A stretch of 64,000 bases of DNA from Thalassolituus sp034111725 (GTDB lineage: Bacteria; Pseudomonadota; Gammaproteobacteria; Pseudomonadales; Oceanobacteraceae): contig NZ_JAWUWR010000051.1 in NCBI RefSeq assembly GCF_034111725.1, forward strand, positions 49,957-113,956, written 5' to 3'. The position numbers and the translations under genes are program-made. Position 1 is the stretch's first letter. Each line of letters opens with the position of its first letter. Of the stretch, positions 1 to 9,261 are shown piece by piece. Under the pieces are notes generated by a model. The model saw only the letters and a program-made list of their open reading frames with translations. It did not search any database and was not told the origin of the DNA.

Positions 1-873
1 TTTGGCGATGAATATCAACAAACATTAGAACCGCGCGTCTACTATGTACGTAGCCCTTATATAGACAATCAAAATCTTGTGCCTAATTTCGATACCAAGT
101 TAACTACCGTGACATTCGCTAGCCTATTTACCGGTGACCGCTTTACCGGAGGCGACCGCTTAGCAGATCTCAATCAAATGAGCGTTGGCTTAACCAGCCG
201 CTTTATTCGAGATGATGGTTTAGAGCAGCTACGCGCTAGCGTTGGCCGAATTTATTACCAACGAGATCGCGACGTGCAATTGACCGGAACCAACGTTGGG
301 GAGTACGACCTACGCGCAACTTCCAGTACACTGGGCGAAGTTGAATGGAACCCAAATGAATCTTGGTCTGTCTTCTCTACGTTAGAGTGGGATTCTTACT
401 ACGATTATGCTCGGCAGCGCAAGTACGGTGCCCGCTACGAAAGCACCCATAATCGCATGCTAAACGTAAGTAGCACGCGCACTCAGAGTTATTCGACTAG
501 CACGGAATCCGTATCCACCAGCACTCATCAGCTCGATGCAGGGGTATTTTGGGCGCTAAACGACCGCTGGGCTCTAGTCGCGCGACAATTACGTGATTTG
601 CGCCAGTACGATGCAAGTGAAAAGAAACCTGTTAGTCCAGTATTAGAGTCGCTAGCGGGATTCGAATATCAAAGTTGTTGCTGGCGCGTGCAGGCGCTGT
701 ATCGCGAAAGTTCCAGCAACAATAGCTCTAATGTGGATTACACCACCGATAAAAATTACGGCTTCATGCTTAGCTTCCAATTAAAAGGGCTAGGCAATTT
801 TGGCAGCGGTACTGATGAACTTATCAGCGACGGCATCAATGGATACTCAAGACGGCAATATCATGACTTTTAA
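1..873 (+). CDS. lptD: LPS-assembly protein LptD, C-terminal part (5' end outside window)
   Basis: This is the last 290 codons of the outer-membrane beta-barrel that, with LptE, inserts lipopolysaccharide into the outer leaflet. The reading frame is open from base 1, so the N-terminus lies upstream of the window. Near the start it reads LEPRVYYVRSPY, the conserved LptD barrel motif, followed by a run of alternating aromatic/polar strands. Two adjacent cysteine codons followed by Trp (676-684) match the conserved C-terminal Cys pair that forms disulfides with N-terminal cysteines in LptD maturation. The stop codon overlaps the surA start by 11 bases. lptD-surA-pdxA order is standard in gammaproteobacteria, and SurA is the chaperone that helps fold LptD, so co-transcription makes sense. 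Confidence 0.95.
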   Translation, partial: FGDEYQQTLEPRVYYVRSPYIDNQNLVPNFDTKLTTVTFASLFTGDRFTGGDRLADLNQMSVGLTSRFIRDDGLEQLRASVGRIYYQRDRDVQLTGTNVGEYDLRATSSTLGEVEWNPNESWSVFSTLEWDSYYDYARQRKYGARYESTHNRMLNVSSTRTQSYSTSTESVSTSTHQLDAGVFWALNDRWALVARQLRDLRQYDASEKKPVSPVLESLAGFEYQSCCWRVQALYRESSSNNSSNVDYTTDKNYGFMLSFQLKGLGNFGSGTDELISDGINGYSRRQYHDF

Positions 874-2143
874 ACAATTTATCGCCTGTGCCACCTTTGC
901 GCTCAGTGCTATCACGGTACAAGCAGCACCGGTATTGATCGACCATGTAATCGCCATCGTTGACGACGACGTATTGATGGAAAGCGAGCTGCAAAAACGC
1001 CTGAATACCGTGCGAGTTCAGAATCGTGGGAGTGAATTACCCAGCCAAGATGTGCTGCGCGAACAGGTATTAGAACGCATGATCTCAGAGAGCATTCAAG
1101 TACAGATGGCTGACCGTTCTGGGATTCGCGTCACCGACAGCCAGCTCAACGATGCTATGCTGCGCATCGCCGAACAAAACAACATGAGCTTGCAACAGTT
1201 TGAACAAGCCATGAAAGATGAAGGTGTATCTTTCGTTGATGCTCGCGAGCAAATTCGTAATGAAATGCGCATTAGCCGTGTACAACAGTTCCAAGTTGGC
1301 GAGCGTATTCAGATCACCGACCAAGATATTGATTACTTTCTCGCGTCCGATATTGGCCGCATGGCTTCGGCGGAAGAGTATCACCTACGCCATATTTTGA
1401 TTGAAGTACCCTCAAGCGCAAGTCCTGAAGCCTACCGAGCAGCCAATGACAAAGCTGATGACATCGTCAAGCGCCTTCGTGCCGGAGCCAATTTTGCCAG
1501 CACAGCCATGGCAGAATCGAGCGGTCGCACCGCTCTTAACGGTGGTGATATGGGCTGGCGCAAAGAAGCGCAACTACCGAGCCTGTTTGCTGGTATTGCC
1601 CCTAAGCTAGCGGTCGGTGAAGTATCAGATCCCATCAGCAGCGCCAGCGGATTCCACATTATCAAGCTGGAAGAAAAACGCGGCGGCAGCACTAAAATGA
1701 TCGATCAAACCAATGTCCGTCATATTCTAATCCAAACCAACGAAGTGCGTGATGATGCGCAGGCTGAAGAACTCATTCAGCAATTGTACGAGCGCTTGCA
1801 AGCAGGCGAAGACTTTGCCGCACTAGCACGTGAATTCAGCGATGATCCAGGGAGCGGTACCAGTGGTGGCGATCTAGGATGGGTCAATCCTGGCGATATG
1901 GTGCCTGCGTTTGACGCCACCATGGAAAATACGGCCACTAACGAAATCAGCGCACCGTTTAAAAGCCGCTTCGGTTGGCATATTTTAGAAATCCAGGGTC
2001 GTAAGAAAACAGACGTTGGCGAAGAACTGCAACGCAACCAAATTCGCCAAATGTTGTACGGACGCCGCTTTGATGAAGAACTGCCGATCTGGTTGCGTAA
2101 AGTACGCTCCGAAGCGTATGTGGATATCAAGGAAGCTCAATGA
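863..2143 (+). CDS. surA: Periplasmic chaperone and peptidyl-prolyl isomerase SurA
   Basis: SurA escorts unfolded outer-membrane proteins across the periplasm. The 426-residue protein has a signal peptide ending near VQA-AP, a helical N-terminal SurA domain starting IDHVIAIVDDDVLMESEL, and two parvulin PPIase domains, each opening with a YHLRHIL- or NVRHIL-type strand and containing GGDMGW or GGDLGW. Length is normal for the family. The start at 863 is chosen because it begins the signal peptide directly; an in-frame TTG at 800 would put 21 unlikely residues in front of it. The gene overlaps lptD by 11 bases and pdxA by the 4-base ATGA. Confidence 0.96.
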   Translation: MTFKQFIACATFALSAITVQAAPVLIDHVIAIVDDDVLMESELQKRLNTVRVQNRGSELPSQDVLREQVLERMISESIQVQMADRSGIRVTDSQLNDAMLRIAEQNNMSLQQFEQAMKDEGVSFVDAREQIRNEMRISRVQQFQVGERIQITDQDIDYFLASDIGRMASAEEYHLRHILIEVPSSASPEAYRAANDKADDIVKRLRAGANFASTAMAESSGRTALNGGDMGWRKEAQLPSLFAGIAPKLAVGEVSDPISSASGFHIIKLEEKRGGSTKMIDQTNVRHILIQTNEVRDDAQAEELIQQLYERLQAGEDFAALAREFSDDPGSGTSGGDLGWVNPGDMVPAFDATMENTATNEISAPFKSRFGWHILEIQGRKKTDVGEELQRNQIRQMLYGRRFDEELPIWLRKVRSEAYVDIKEAQ

Positions 2144-3123
2144 CACTACGTTTAGCCATTACCGCCGGTGAACCGGCGGGCATAGGCCCAGATTTATGCA
2201 TTCAAATTGCGCAACAAGCGCAAGAGCACGAGCTGGTTGTGATCGCGAATGCCGACATGCTGCAGCAACGTGCCGCAGAACTGGGGTTACCGCTGACACT
2301 GCAAGCATTTGATCCAGATCGCCCCATCAGTGCGAGTGGAAACGGAACGCTGACTATCTACCCTGTTGCTCTGCGCACACCGGTTATTGCTGGTCAACTG
2401 GATGCCCGTAATAGTGATTACGTGCTAGAAACCCTGCGCCTTGCGGCTGCCGGTTGCTTAGATGGTCGCTGGCAGGGAATCGTGACAGCCCCTGTACATA
2501 AAGGCATTATCAATGAAGCAGGAATAGCCTTTAGCGGCCATACCGAATACTTCCGCGACTACTGCGACGTTGAAGAAGTTGTGATGATGTTAGCAACCAC
2601 CGATTTACGCGTTGCCTTAGTCACCACACATCTGCCCTTGCGAGCCGTGGCTGATGCTATTACGCCTGATCGGATTTCACGCGTAGCGCGCATTTTGAAT
2701 CACGATTTAAAGCAATATTTCGGTATCACGAATCCGCGGATCTTAGTCGCAGGACTCAATCCTCATGCGGGTGAAGATGGCCACCTAGGGCGTGAAGAAT
2801 TGGATATTATCAATCCAACCTTAGCGCAGCTAAGAGCGGAAGGCATCGACTTGATCGGTCCCCTACCGGCCGATACATTATTCACCCCTAAGCATTTACA
2901 ACACGCCGATGCGGCCTTAGCCATGTACCATGACCAAGGTTTACCGGTTCTTAAATTTCATGGATTTGGCCGTGCTGCCAACATTACGCTGGGTTTACCG
3001 TTAGTGCGCACCTCGGTCGACCATGGCACCGCATTGGATTTAGCCGCCACCGGCAAGGCCGATGCTGGCAGTTTGAACACCGCGATTGCGGTTGCTGCTC
3101 ATATGGCAAGCAACCGCACATAA
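2140..3123 (+). CDS. pdxA: 4-hydroxythreonine-4-phosphate dehydrogenase PdxA
   Basis: PdxA oxidises 4-phosphohydroxy-L-threonine in the DXP-dependent route to pyridoxal 5'-phosphate. The 327-residue protein begins LAITAGEPAGIGPDL, the family's N-terminal signature. It carries the conserved metal and substrate segments SGHTEYF, LNPHAGEDGHLGREE and YHDQGLPVLKFHGF, and ends with the SVDHGTALDLAATGKAD motif. The three metal-binding histidines lie in these segments by family comparison. It overlaps surA by 4 bases and is followed 72 bases later by rsmA, the usual order. Length is normal and nothing looks broken. Confidence 0.97.
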   Translation: MTLRLAITAGEPAGIGPDLCIQIAQQAQEHELVVIANADMLQQRAAELGLPLTLQAFDPDRPISASGNGTLTIYPVALRTPVIAGQLDARNSDYVLETLRLAAAGCLDGRWQGIVTAPVHKGIINEAGIAFSGHTEYFRDYCDVEEVVMMLATTDLRVALVTTHLPLRAVADAITPDRISRVARILNHDLKQYFGITNPRILVAGLNPHAGEDGHLGREELDIINPTLAQLRAEGIDLIGPLPADTLFTPKHLQHADAALAMYHDQGLPVLKFHGFGRAANITLGLPLVRTSVDHGTALDLAATGKADAGSLNTAIAVAAHMASNRT

Positions 3124-3195
3124 ACCGTATTTATTTTTATTCCGCAGTGACCGCTAATAGATAAACAAGCGTGTCCTGCCGACACAGGCAATAGC

Positions 3196-4086
3196 ATGAG
3201 CAAGCAACCCCAGAAGGCCCAAGGCCACCGCGCACGTAAGCGCTTTGGTCAAAACTTTTTGCACGATCACCATGTCATCGACAAGATTGTGCGTGCCATT
3301 CACCCGAAGGCAACCGATGCGCTGGTTGAAATCGGCCCGGGCATGGGCGCTCTGACAGAACCTCTATTAGAAGCCTGTGGCAAGCTGGATGTGGTCGAGC
3401 TTGACCGTGATCTCATCCCAATTTTGCGCACCAAGTTTTTTAACTACCCGGATTTCCGTATCCATGAAGGTGACGCGCTAAAGTTCGACTTCGGCACTAT
3501 TTTACAGCCGGGTCAGCAGCTGCGCATTGTCGGCAACCTGCCTTACAATATTTCAACGCCGCTTATCTTCCATTTTCTAGCCCATCACCACATGGTGTTA
3601 GACATGCACTTTATGTTGCAGAAAGAAGTGGTTGAGCGACTAGCTGCAGGCCCAGGCACCGGTGACTATGGCCGCCTGAGCATCATGGCGCAGTACTTTT
3701 GTAAAGTAGAACCGCTATTTGTTGTCGGCCCAGGATCATTTAATCCACCACCTAAAGTTGACTCTGCGATTGTGCGCTTAGTCCCTTACGATGTATTGCC
3801 GTATCCAGCAAAAGATCACAAAACGCTTGAACATGTGGTGCGTGAAGCCTTTAGCATGCGCCGTAAAACACTGCGCAACACCCTCAAACGCTTAATTGAT
3901 GCTAAGGCATTAGAAGCCATCGGGATTGATGTGACATTACGCCCCGAGCGTCTAACACTAGCAGAATACGTGCGTATCTCTGATGCAGTGTTTGACTTAA
4001 AAAGTGCCGAAGCGGATAACGCAGACAATGATATTGAACATAGCGATGCACTGAACAGTGATCCGGAGTCGCAGGATGAATATTGA
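3196..4086 (+). CDS. rsmA: 16S rRNA dimethyladenosine transferase RsmA (KsgA)
   Basis: RsmA dimethylates two adjacent adenosines (A1518/A1519 in E. coli numbering) near the 3' end of 16S rRNA during late 30S assembly. The SAM-binding glycine loop VEIGPGMGALTEPL is at about residues 44-57 and the catalytic NLPYNIS motif at 114-120. The N-terminal ARKRFGQNFLHD is also characteristic. The protein ends with an unusual acidic tail of about 28 residues (rich in D, N, S, E), which is not part of the enzyme fold. The end of the gene overlaps apaG by 11 bases, which suggests coupled translation. Confidence 0.97.
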   Translation: MSKQPQKAQGHRARKRFGQNFLHDHHVIDKIVRAIHPKATDALVEIGPGMGALTEPLLEACGKLDVVELDRDLIPILRTKFFNYPDFRIHEGDALKFDFGTILQPGQQLRIVGNLPYNISTPLIFHFLAHHHMVLDMHFMLQKEVVERLAAGPGTGDYGRLSIMAQYFCKVEPLFVVGPGSFNPPPKVDSAIVRLVPYDVLPYPAKDHKTLEHVVREAFSMRRKTLRNTLKRLIDAKALEAIGIDVTLRPERLTLAEYVRISDAVFDLKSAEADNADNDIEHSDALNSDPESQDEY

Positions 4087-4453
4087 AGACAGCATTGAAG
4101 TCAGCGTAAATACCGAATATCTGGCTGAGCAATCTATCCCCGAAGAAGACCGCTTTGTGTTTGCCTACCACATTCGCATACGCAATAGCGGCGACAACGG
4201 TGCGACATTGCGCAGCCGTCACTGGTTTATTGCCGACGGCAATGCCGATGTGCAAGAAGTACAAGGCGAAGGCGTTGTCGGTGAACAACCGACCATAGAA
4301 CCGGGGGAAACCTACCGTTACTCATCTGGTTCAGTGTTGCGCACCAAAGTAGGAAGCATGCGCGGCTACTATGTCATGCAAGCGGACGATGGCACCCTAT
4401 TTCACGCCACCATCCCAGTTTTTACTTTATCAGCACCGAACGCATTGAATTGA
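4076..4453 (+). CDS. apaG: ApaG, DUF525 family protein
   Basis: This 125-residue beta-sandwich protein contains the family-defining stretch VQGEGVVGEQPTIEPGE and the segment RNSGDNGATLRSRHW. The biochemical role of ApaG is not settled; its fold is fibronectin-III-like and it is almost always encoded beside apaH and rsmA, as here. The ATG at 4076 gives exactly the usual family length; a GTG at 4058 would add six residues inside the rsmA coding sequence and is less likely. Length and motifs are intact. Confidence 0.95.
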   Translation: MNIEDSIEVSVNTEYLAEQSIPEEDRFVFAYHIRIRNSGDNGATLRSRHWFIADGNADVQEVQGEGVVGEQPTIEPGETYRYSSGSVLRTKVGSMRGYYVMQADDGTLFHATIPVFTLSAPNALN

Positions 4454-4508
4454 TACTGCCAATATTCGCACGAATTTAACGCAGTCTGTTTCACCACGGA
4501 GCACACGC

Positions 4509-5324
4509 ATGGCCACCTACGCAATCGGTGATGTCCAAGGCTGCTACGAACCGCTACAACGTTTGTTAGCACACATTAACTTTGATCCCCAGCAAGACCA
4601 GCTCTGGTTTGCTGGGGACTTGGTCAATCGTGGCCCACAGTCACTGGAAGTTCTGCGTTTTATTAAGAACTTAGGGGATAGCGCTATTAGCGTACTGGGT
4701 AATCACGACTTGCATCTATTAGCCATGCACTATGCCAAGCTCAATAGCCGTAAAAGCGATACGTTGAAAGCCATATTCGCGGCTTCAGATCGCGATGAAT
4801 TACTCGATTGGTTGCGGCATCAGCCGCTACTGCATCTCGATCAAGCACAGAATTGGTGCATGACCCATGCAGGTCTGCCTCCAAAATGGTCGGCAACCAC
4901 CGCACAAAAGTTGGCGCACGAAGTAGAAGCAGTACTAACGTCCTTCGACTGCACACCATTCTTCGAAAACATGTACGGCAACAAACCCAATCGCTGGTCG
5001 GACGATCTCACAGGTTTTGATCGTTTACGGACGATCGTCAACAGCCTGACGCGCATGCGCTTTGTTGATGACGAAGGTACGCTAGACCTAACCAGCAAGG
5101 AAGGTTTAGACACCGCACCTACGGGCTTTAAACCTTGGTTTGAAGTAACGCCCCGCCAAGCATCAGCCACGCGTTTGTTATTTGGCCACTGGGCAGCGTT
5201 AAACGGTCAGGCTAACGCAGGGAATGTCTTTGCACTGGATACCGGTTGCGTCTGGGGTGGTGCGTTAACGGCCTTACGACTAGAAGACCAACAGCGCTTT
5301 AGTGTTGCTGCTACCCCTGCATAA
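4509..5324 (+). CDS. apaH: Symmetrical bis(5'-nucleosyl)-tetraphosphatase ApaH
   Basis: ApaH cleaves Ap4A symmetrically into two ADP and also removes Np4-type caps from RNA. The 271-residue protein has the metallophosphoesterase motif series in order: GDVQGCYEPL near residue 7, GDLVNRGPQS near 37, GNHDLHLL near 65, a THAG motif near 120 and GHWAALNG near 221. These supply the metal ligands. A GGAG ribosome-binding site lies 8 bases before the ATG. It follows apaG by 55 bases in the usual order. Confidence 0.96.
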   Translation: MATYAIGDVQGCYEPLQRLLAHINFDPQQDQLWFAGDLVNRGPQSLEVLRFIKNLGDSAISVLGNHDLHLLAMHYAKLNSRKSDTLKAIFAASDRDELLDWLRHQPLLHLDQAQNWCMTHAGLPPKWSATTAQKLAHEVEAVLTSFDCTPFFENMYGNKPNRWSDDLTGFDRLRTIVNSLTRMRFVDDEGTLDLTSKEGLDTAPTGFKPWFEVTPRQASATRLLFGHWAALNGQANAGNVFALDTGCVWGGALTALRLEDQQRFSVAATPA

Positions 5325-5388
5325 AATTCAGTATACTCGGACCCAATAACCCCAAAATTCTGATCCTATTCAGCACAAAGGTACCCAC

Positions 5389-5709
5389 ATGAGCGGATTT
5401 AAACGTATTTCCCCAGCCGATGCCAAAGCGATATTAGAGCAAGGTAAGGCTAAGGTTGCCGATATTCGTGATGCGATGAGCTTTCAAGCTGGGCACATTC
5501 GCGACGCCGTGCGCGTTGATAACGACAATCTCCCAGAATTTATGGCCACCGCAGGTAAAGAGTTGCCGCTACTGGTTTGCTGTTATCACGGCAACTCGAG
5601 TCAAGGCGCAGCCCAGTTCTTTAGTGAGCAGGGTTATAGCGACGTTTATAGCATCGATGGTGGCTACGAAATGTGGAAAATGGTTGCCCCTGACTGGTGT
5701 AACCGTTAA
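5389..5709 (+). CDS. glpE: Thiosulfate sulfurtransferase GlpE (single-domain rhodanese)
   Basis: GlpE transfers sulfane sulfur from thiosulfate to acceptors such as cyanide or thioredoxin. The 106-residue protein is one rhodanese domain with the catalytic loop CCYHGNSSQG; the second Cys of the pair is the expected persulfide-carrying residue by alignment with E. coli GlpE. The N-terminal phrase FKRISPADAKAIL is also typical. A hairpin terminator candidate follows 17 bases after the stop, so it probably closes the lptD-glpE gene string. Confidence 0.93.
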   Translation: MSGFKRISPADAKAILEQGKAKVADIRDAMSFQAGHIRDAVRVDNDNLPEFMATAGKELPLLVCCYHGNSSQGAAQFFSEQGYSDVYSIDGGYEMWKMVAPDWCNR

Positions 5710-5726
5710 GCGTTCTATCTGTTTAC

Positions 5727-5760
5727 AGCGGTAGCATCTCTGCTATCGCTCCTATCTTTG
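5727..5760 (+). terminator. Probable intrinsic terminator after glpE
   Basis: A 10-bp stem (5727-5736 with 5741-5750, one G-T pair, TCTC loop) is followed by a T-rich but interrupted tract. It sits directly behind glpE. Confidence 0.55.
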
Positions 5761-5865
5761 TTTGTCTATATTCGCATTCTCCTCCCCGCGTTTGTCTAAC
5801 ACCAATTCGACGCACAAAAACTTAACCGTGCATTGATCACATTCGAACACATCCATAGGTGCATC

Positions 5866-5882
5866 CCGGCACGGTGAATGCA
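5866..5882 (+). promoter_or_regulatory. Candidate sigma-54 promoter of the prkA operon
   Basis: The sequence CCGGCACGGTGAATGCA has the invariant GG (5868-5869) and GC (5880-5881) separated by exactly 10 bases, and differs from the sigma-54 consensus TGGCAC-N5-TTGC at only two positions. It would start transcription near 5893, giving a leader of about 135 bases before prkA. The homologous yeaGH operon of E. coli is known to use sigma-54. The rest of the 317-base gap between glpE and prkA shows only the glpE terminator and AT-rich sequence. Confidence 0.6.
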
Positions 5883-6026
5883 TACTAAAAATAAGGTGTC
5901 AGAAAAAGTTAAATTATCTGGCAGATCACAACCAACATAGACCATACTGGTTTTAAGAATAAGATTTCACTAACGGATTTATATGTAATTTAGACAACAC
6001 GTTTTTAGACGAACAAGGGGTGCACC

Positions 6027-7949
6027 ATGAGCGTATTCAGTCGTTATCAAGACAGATATCGTGATACTCAAGAAGAGGTCATGAGTCTGCAAGACTACCT
6101 CGAACTTTGTAAGCAAGATCCCAACGTATACGCCTCTGCTGCGGAACGTATGCTGACTGCCATTGGCAAGCCAGAATTTATCGATACCTCCAAAGACCTG
6201 CGCTACAGCCGCATTTTTTCCAATAAAGTTATCAAACGTTATCCTGCCTTTTCTGAATTTTACGGTATGGAAGATGCGGTAGAAAATATCGTGTCATATT
6301 TCCGTCACGCTGCCCAAGGCTTAGAAGAACGTAAACAAATTCTCTATTTACTGGGCCCTGTAGGTGGCGGTAAATCATCGTTAGCTGAACGCTTAAAAGC
6401 ACTTATTCAAAACGTACCTTTTTATGCCATCAAAGGTTCACCGGTATTTGAATCCCCTTTAGGATTATTCGACGCTGAAGAAGATGGTGCTATTTTAGAA
6501 GAAGATTACGGCATCCAACGACGCTACCTTGGTCGCATCATGTCACCTTGGGCGGTAAAGCGTCTGCATGAACTCGGTGGTGACATCAGTAAATTTGAAG
6601 TCGTTAAACTCTACCCATCAATTCTCGATCAGGTCGGTGTTGCGAAAACAGAACCCGGCGATGAAAACAACCAAGATATTTCCGCCTTAGTCGGTAAAGT
6701 AGACATTCGTAAACTGGAAGATTTCTCCCAAGATGATCCAGATGCGTATTCCTATTCAGGTTCTCTCTGTCGTGCCAACCAAGGTTTGATGGAATTCGTA
6801 GAAATGTTTAAAGCACCAATTAAAGTGCTGCATCCACTATTAACCGCTACTCAAGAAGGTAACTATAACGGTACTGAAGGTACTGGCGCTATGCCGTTTG
6901 AAGGTATTATTTTAGCTCACTCAAACGAATCCGAATGGCAGGCATTCCGCAACAATAAAAACAACGAGGCCTTCCTCGACCGTGTTTATATTGTCAAGGT
7001 ACCATACTGCATTCGTGTCGATGAAGAGGTGAAGATTTACGAGAAATTGTTATCAACCAGTTCTTTATCAACCGCTCATTGCGCTCCTGATACGCTCAGT
7101 ATGCTCGCGAAGTTCACCGTACTATCACGTCTAAAAGTACCTGAGAACTCCAGTGTTTACTCAAAAATGCGGATTTACAACGGTGAGAATTTAAAAGATA
7201 CCGATCCTAAAGCTAAATCGATGCAAGAATACCGTGATTCAGCAGGTGTCGACGAAGGCATGAACGGTATTTCTACCCGTTTCGCCTTTAAAATTCTGTC
7301 TAAAGTATTTAACTTCGATGCCACGGAAATAGCCGCCAACCCTGTACATTTAATGTATGTACTCGAACAAGCGATTGAACAAGAGCAATACCCTGAAGAA
7401 GTTCACAATCGATACCTCAACTATTTAAAAGAATACCTAGCGACTGAGTATGTCGACTTTATCGGTAAAGAAATCCAGACCGCCTATCTCGAATCTTACT
7501 CTGAATATGGTCAGAATATTTTTGATCGCTATATCACCTATGCAGACTTCTGGATTCAGGATCAAGAATACCGTGACCCTGAAACCGGCGAAATGCTCGA
7601 CCGTGTTGCGATTAACGAAGAGCTAGAAAAAATTGAAAAATCCGCTGGCATCAGCAATCCAAAAGATTTCCGTAACGAAATCGTGAATTTTGTATTGCGT
7701 GCACGTGCAAATAACAACGGCAATAACCCGTCATGGCAGTCGTACGAAAAAATGCGCGCCGTGATCGAGAAGAAAATGTTCTCGAATACCGAAGATTTAC
7801 TCCCAGTTATTTCCTTCTCGGCTAAATCGTCTAACGATGATCAAAGAAAACATGATGACTTTGTCGCCCGTATGACAGAACGAGGCTACACGGAGAAACA
7901 AGTAAGACTGCTGTCCGAATGGTATCTGCGCGTCCGTAAGTCGCAGTAA
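6027..7949 (+). CDS. prkA: PrkA family serine protein kinase / AAA+ protein (YeaG)
   Basis: The 640-residue protein matches YeaG/PrkA in length and layout: an N-terminal AAA-type ATPase module with a Walker A loop LLGPVGGGKSS at about 108-118, then the PrkA C-terminal domain ending in basic helices. PrkA proteins have been reported as serine kinases and, more recently, as Lon-like ATP-dependent factors, so the exact activity here is uncertain. It heads a three-gene operon with yeaH and spoVR, which is conserved across proteobacteria and linked to stationary-phase and nitrogen-starvation responses. A candidate sigma-54 promoter lies upstream. The ribosome-binding site is AAGGGG, 6 bases before ATG. 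Confidence 0.95.
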   Translation: MSVFSRYQDRYRDTQEEVMSLQDYLELCKQDPNVYASAAERMLTAIGKPEFIDTSKDLRYSRIFSNKVIKRYPAFSEFYGMEDAVENIVSYFRHAAQGLEERKQILYLLGPVGGGKSSLAERLKALIQNVPFYAIKGSPVFESPLGLFDAEEDGAILEEDYGIQRRYLGRIMSPWAVKRLHELGGDISKFEVVKLYPSILDQVGVAKTEPGDENNQDISALVGKVDIRKLEDFSQDDPDAYSYSGSLCRANQGLMEFVEMFKAPIKVLHPLLTATQEGNYNGTEGTGAMPFEGIILAHSNESEWQAFRNNKNNEAFLDRVYIVKVPYCIRVDEEVKIYEKLLSTSSLSTAHCAPDTLSMLAKFTVLSRLKVPENSSVYSKMRIYNGENLKDTDPKAKSMQEYRDSAGVDEGMNGISTRFAFKILSKVFNFDATEIAANPVHLMYVLEQAIEQEQYPEEVHNRYLNYLKEYLATEYVDFIGKEIQTAYLESYSEYGQNIFDRYITYADFWIQDQEYRDPETGEMLDRVAINEELEKIEKSAGISNPKDFRNEIVNFVLRARANNNGNNPSWQSYEKMRAVIEKKMFSNTEDLLPVISFSAKSSNDDQRKHDDFVARMTERGYTEKQVRLLSEWYLRVRKSQ

Positions 7950-7980
7950 AAAGCCAATACTGGCGCCTAAGGGGAATTGC

Positions 7981-9261
7981 ATGTCCTATGTTATTGACCG
8001 TCGTTTGAACGGCAAGAATAAAAGCACAGTAAACCGGCAGCGCTTTCTTAAGCGCTACCAGCAGCACATAAAAGAGGCAGTGTCGGATGCTGTTAATCGC
8101 CGCTCCATCACTGACATGGAACGCGGCGAGCAAATTAGTATTCCAACGCGTAATACCCATGAACCCGTTATATCGCACGGTAAAGGGGGCAAGCAGCACC
8201 GCGTGTATCCAGGTAATAAGCAATTTGGTACCGGCGACGAGTTAGAAAAACCCAAACAAGGTGGTGGCGGCGCTGGCAGTGGCAATGCCAGCAACTCAGG
8301 TGAAGGCGAAGAAGACTTCACTTTCTTTATCACTAAAGAGGAGTTTTTAAACTATTTATTCGACGATTTAGCCTTGCCGAATATGGTGAAAAAAACGTTA
8401 GCAAAAACCAAAGAATTCAAAACTCGTCGCGCAGGTTTTGTGTCTGAAGGTACACCAAATAATTTGTCGGTTGTGCGTTCAATGCGTAATGCCCATGCAC
8501 GTCGTATCGGCATGGGCTCTGGTAAACGGCGTAAGCTAAAAGAACTGCAACAACTATTGCTTGATACCGAAGCGCAAACTCCAGCTGACGAAGTCATGCT
8601 GAACAGCTTAAAAGAACAAATCGCCGATGTAGAACGACGTTTAAAACTCATCCCCTTTATCGACGACATTGATCTGCGTTATCGCAACAAAGTAAAAGTG
8701 CCGACGCCATCCAGCAAAGCCGTGATGTTTTGTATTATGGATGTGTCAGGCTCCATGACTCAGGATGTGAAAGATATCGCTAAACGCTTTTATATTTTGC
8801 TGTATCTCTTCTTACAAAAAACCTACGAACACATTGAGATAGTATTCATTCGCCACCACACCAGCGCGAAAGAAGTAACCGAAGAAGAGTTTTTCTATTC
8901 TCGTGAAACTGGCGGCACCATAGTATCCAGCGCGTTAAATCTAATGAGCCAAATCATTGAGGATCGCTACAACTCAGAAGAATGGAATATCTATGCAGCC
9001 CAAGCGTCAGATGGCGACAACTGGGACGATGACTCACCGGTATGCTCACGTATATTGGCAGAAAAATTATTACCAGCGGTACAATACTTTGCTTACATAG
9101 AGATCACCCCGAATCAGCATCAAGCGCTGTGGACGGCGTATCAAAATTTAAGTCGAGCTTTTGCTAACCAATTTGCTCTTGCGCAAATACGCGGCCCCGA
9201 GGATATTTTTCCGGTATTCCGCGAACTATTCGCCAAAGATCGGGTTAAGGAGGCGATATGA
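7981..9261 (+). CDS. yeaH: YeaH, DUF444 family protein with a VWA-like domain
   Basis: This 426-residue protein belongs to the UPF0229/DUF444 family that always accompanies PrkA. Its N-terminal half is basic and disordered, with a Gly-rich linker near residues 90-105. The C-terminal half contains a von Willebrand A-type metal-binding motif, MDVSGSM (DxSxS at about residues 254-258), and a second metal-loop region around ASDGDNWDDD. The function is unknown beyond association with the PrkA pathway. It starts 31 bases after prkA and overlaps spoVR by the ATGA. Confidence 0.93.
   Translation: MSYVIDRRLNGKNKSTVNRQRFLKRYQQHIKEAVSDAVNRRSITDMERGEQISIPTRNTHEPVISHGKGGKQHRVYPGNKQFGTGDELEKPKQGGGGAGSGNASNSGEGEEDFTFFITKEEFLNYLFDDLALPNMVKKTLAKTKEFKTRRAGFVSEGTPNNLSVVRSMRNAHARRIGMGSGKRRKLKELQQLLLDTEAQTPADEVMLNSLKEQIADVERRLKLIPFIDDIDLRYRNKVKVPTPSSKAVMFCIMDVSGSMTQDVKDIAKRFYILLYLFLQKTYEHIEIVFIRHHTSAKEVTEEEFFYSRETGGTIVSSALNLMSQIIEDRYNSEEWNIYAAQASDGDNWDDDSPVCSRILAEKLLPAVQYFAYIEITPNQHQALWTAYQNLSRAFANQFALAQIRGPEDIFPVFRELFAKDRVKEAI

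Noticed and set aside
800..862. Possible longer SurA start at an in-frame TTG
   Set aside because: It would place 21 non-conserved residues before a complete signal peptide and overlap lptD deeply; the ATG at 863 fits the family.
3902..4288. Minus-strand frame of 128 codons over rsmA and apaG
   Set aside because: Antisense to two firmly identified genes; no independent support.
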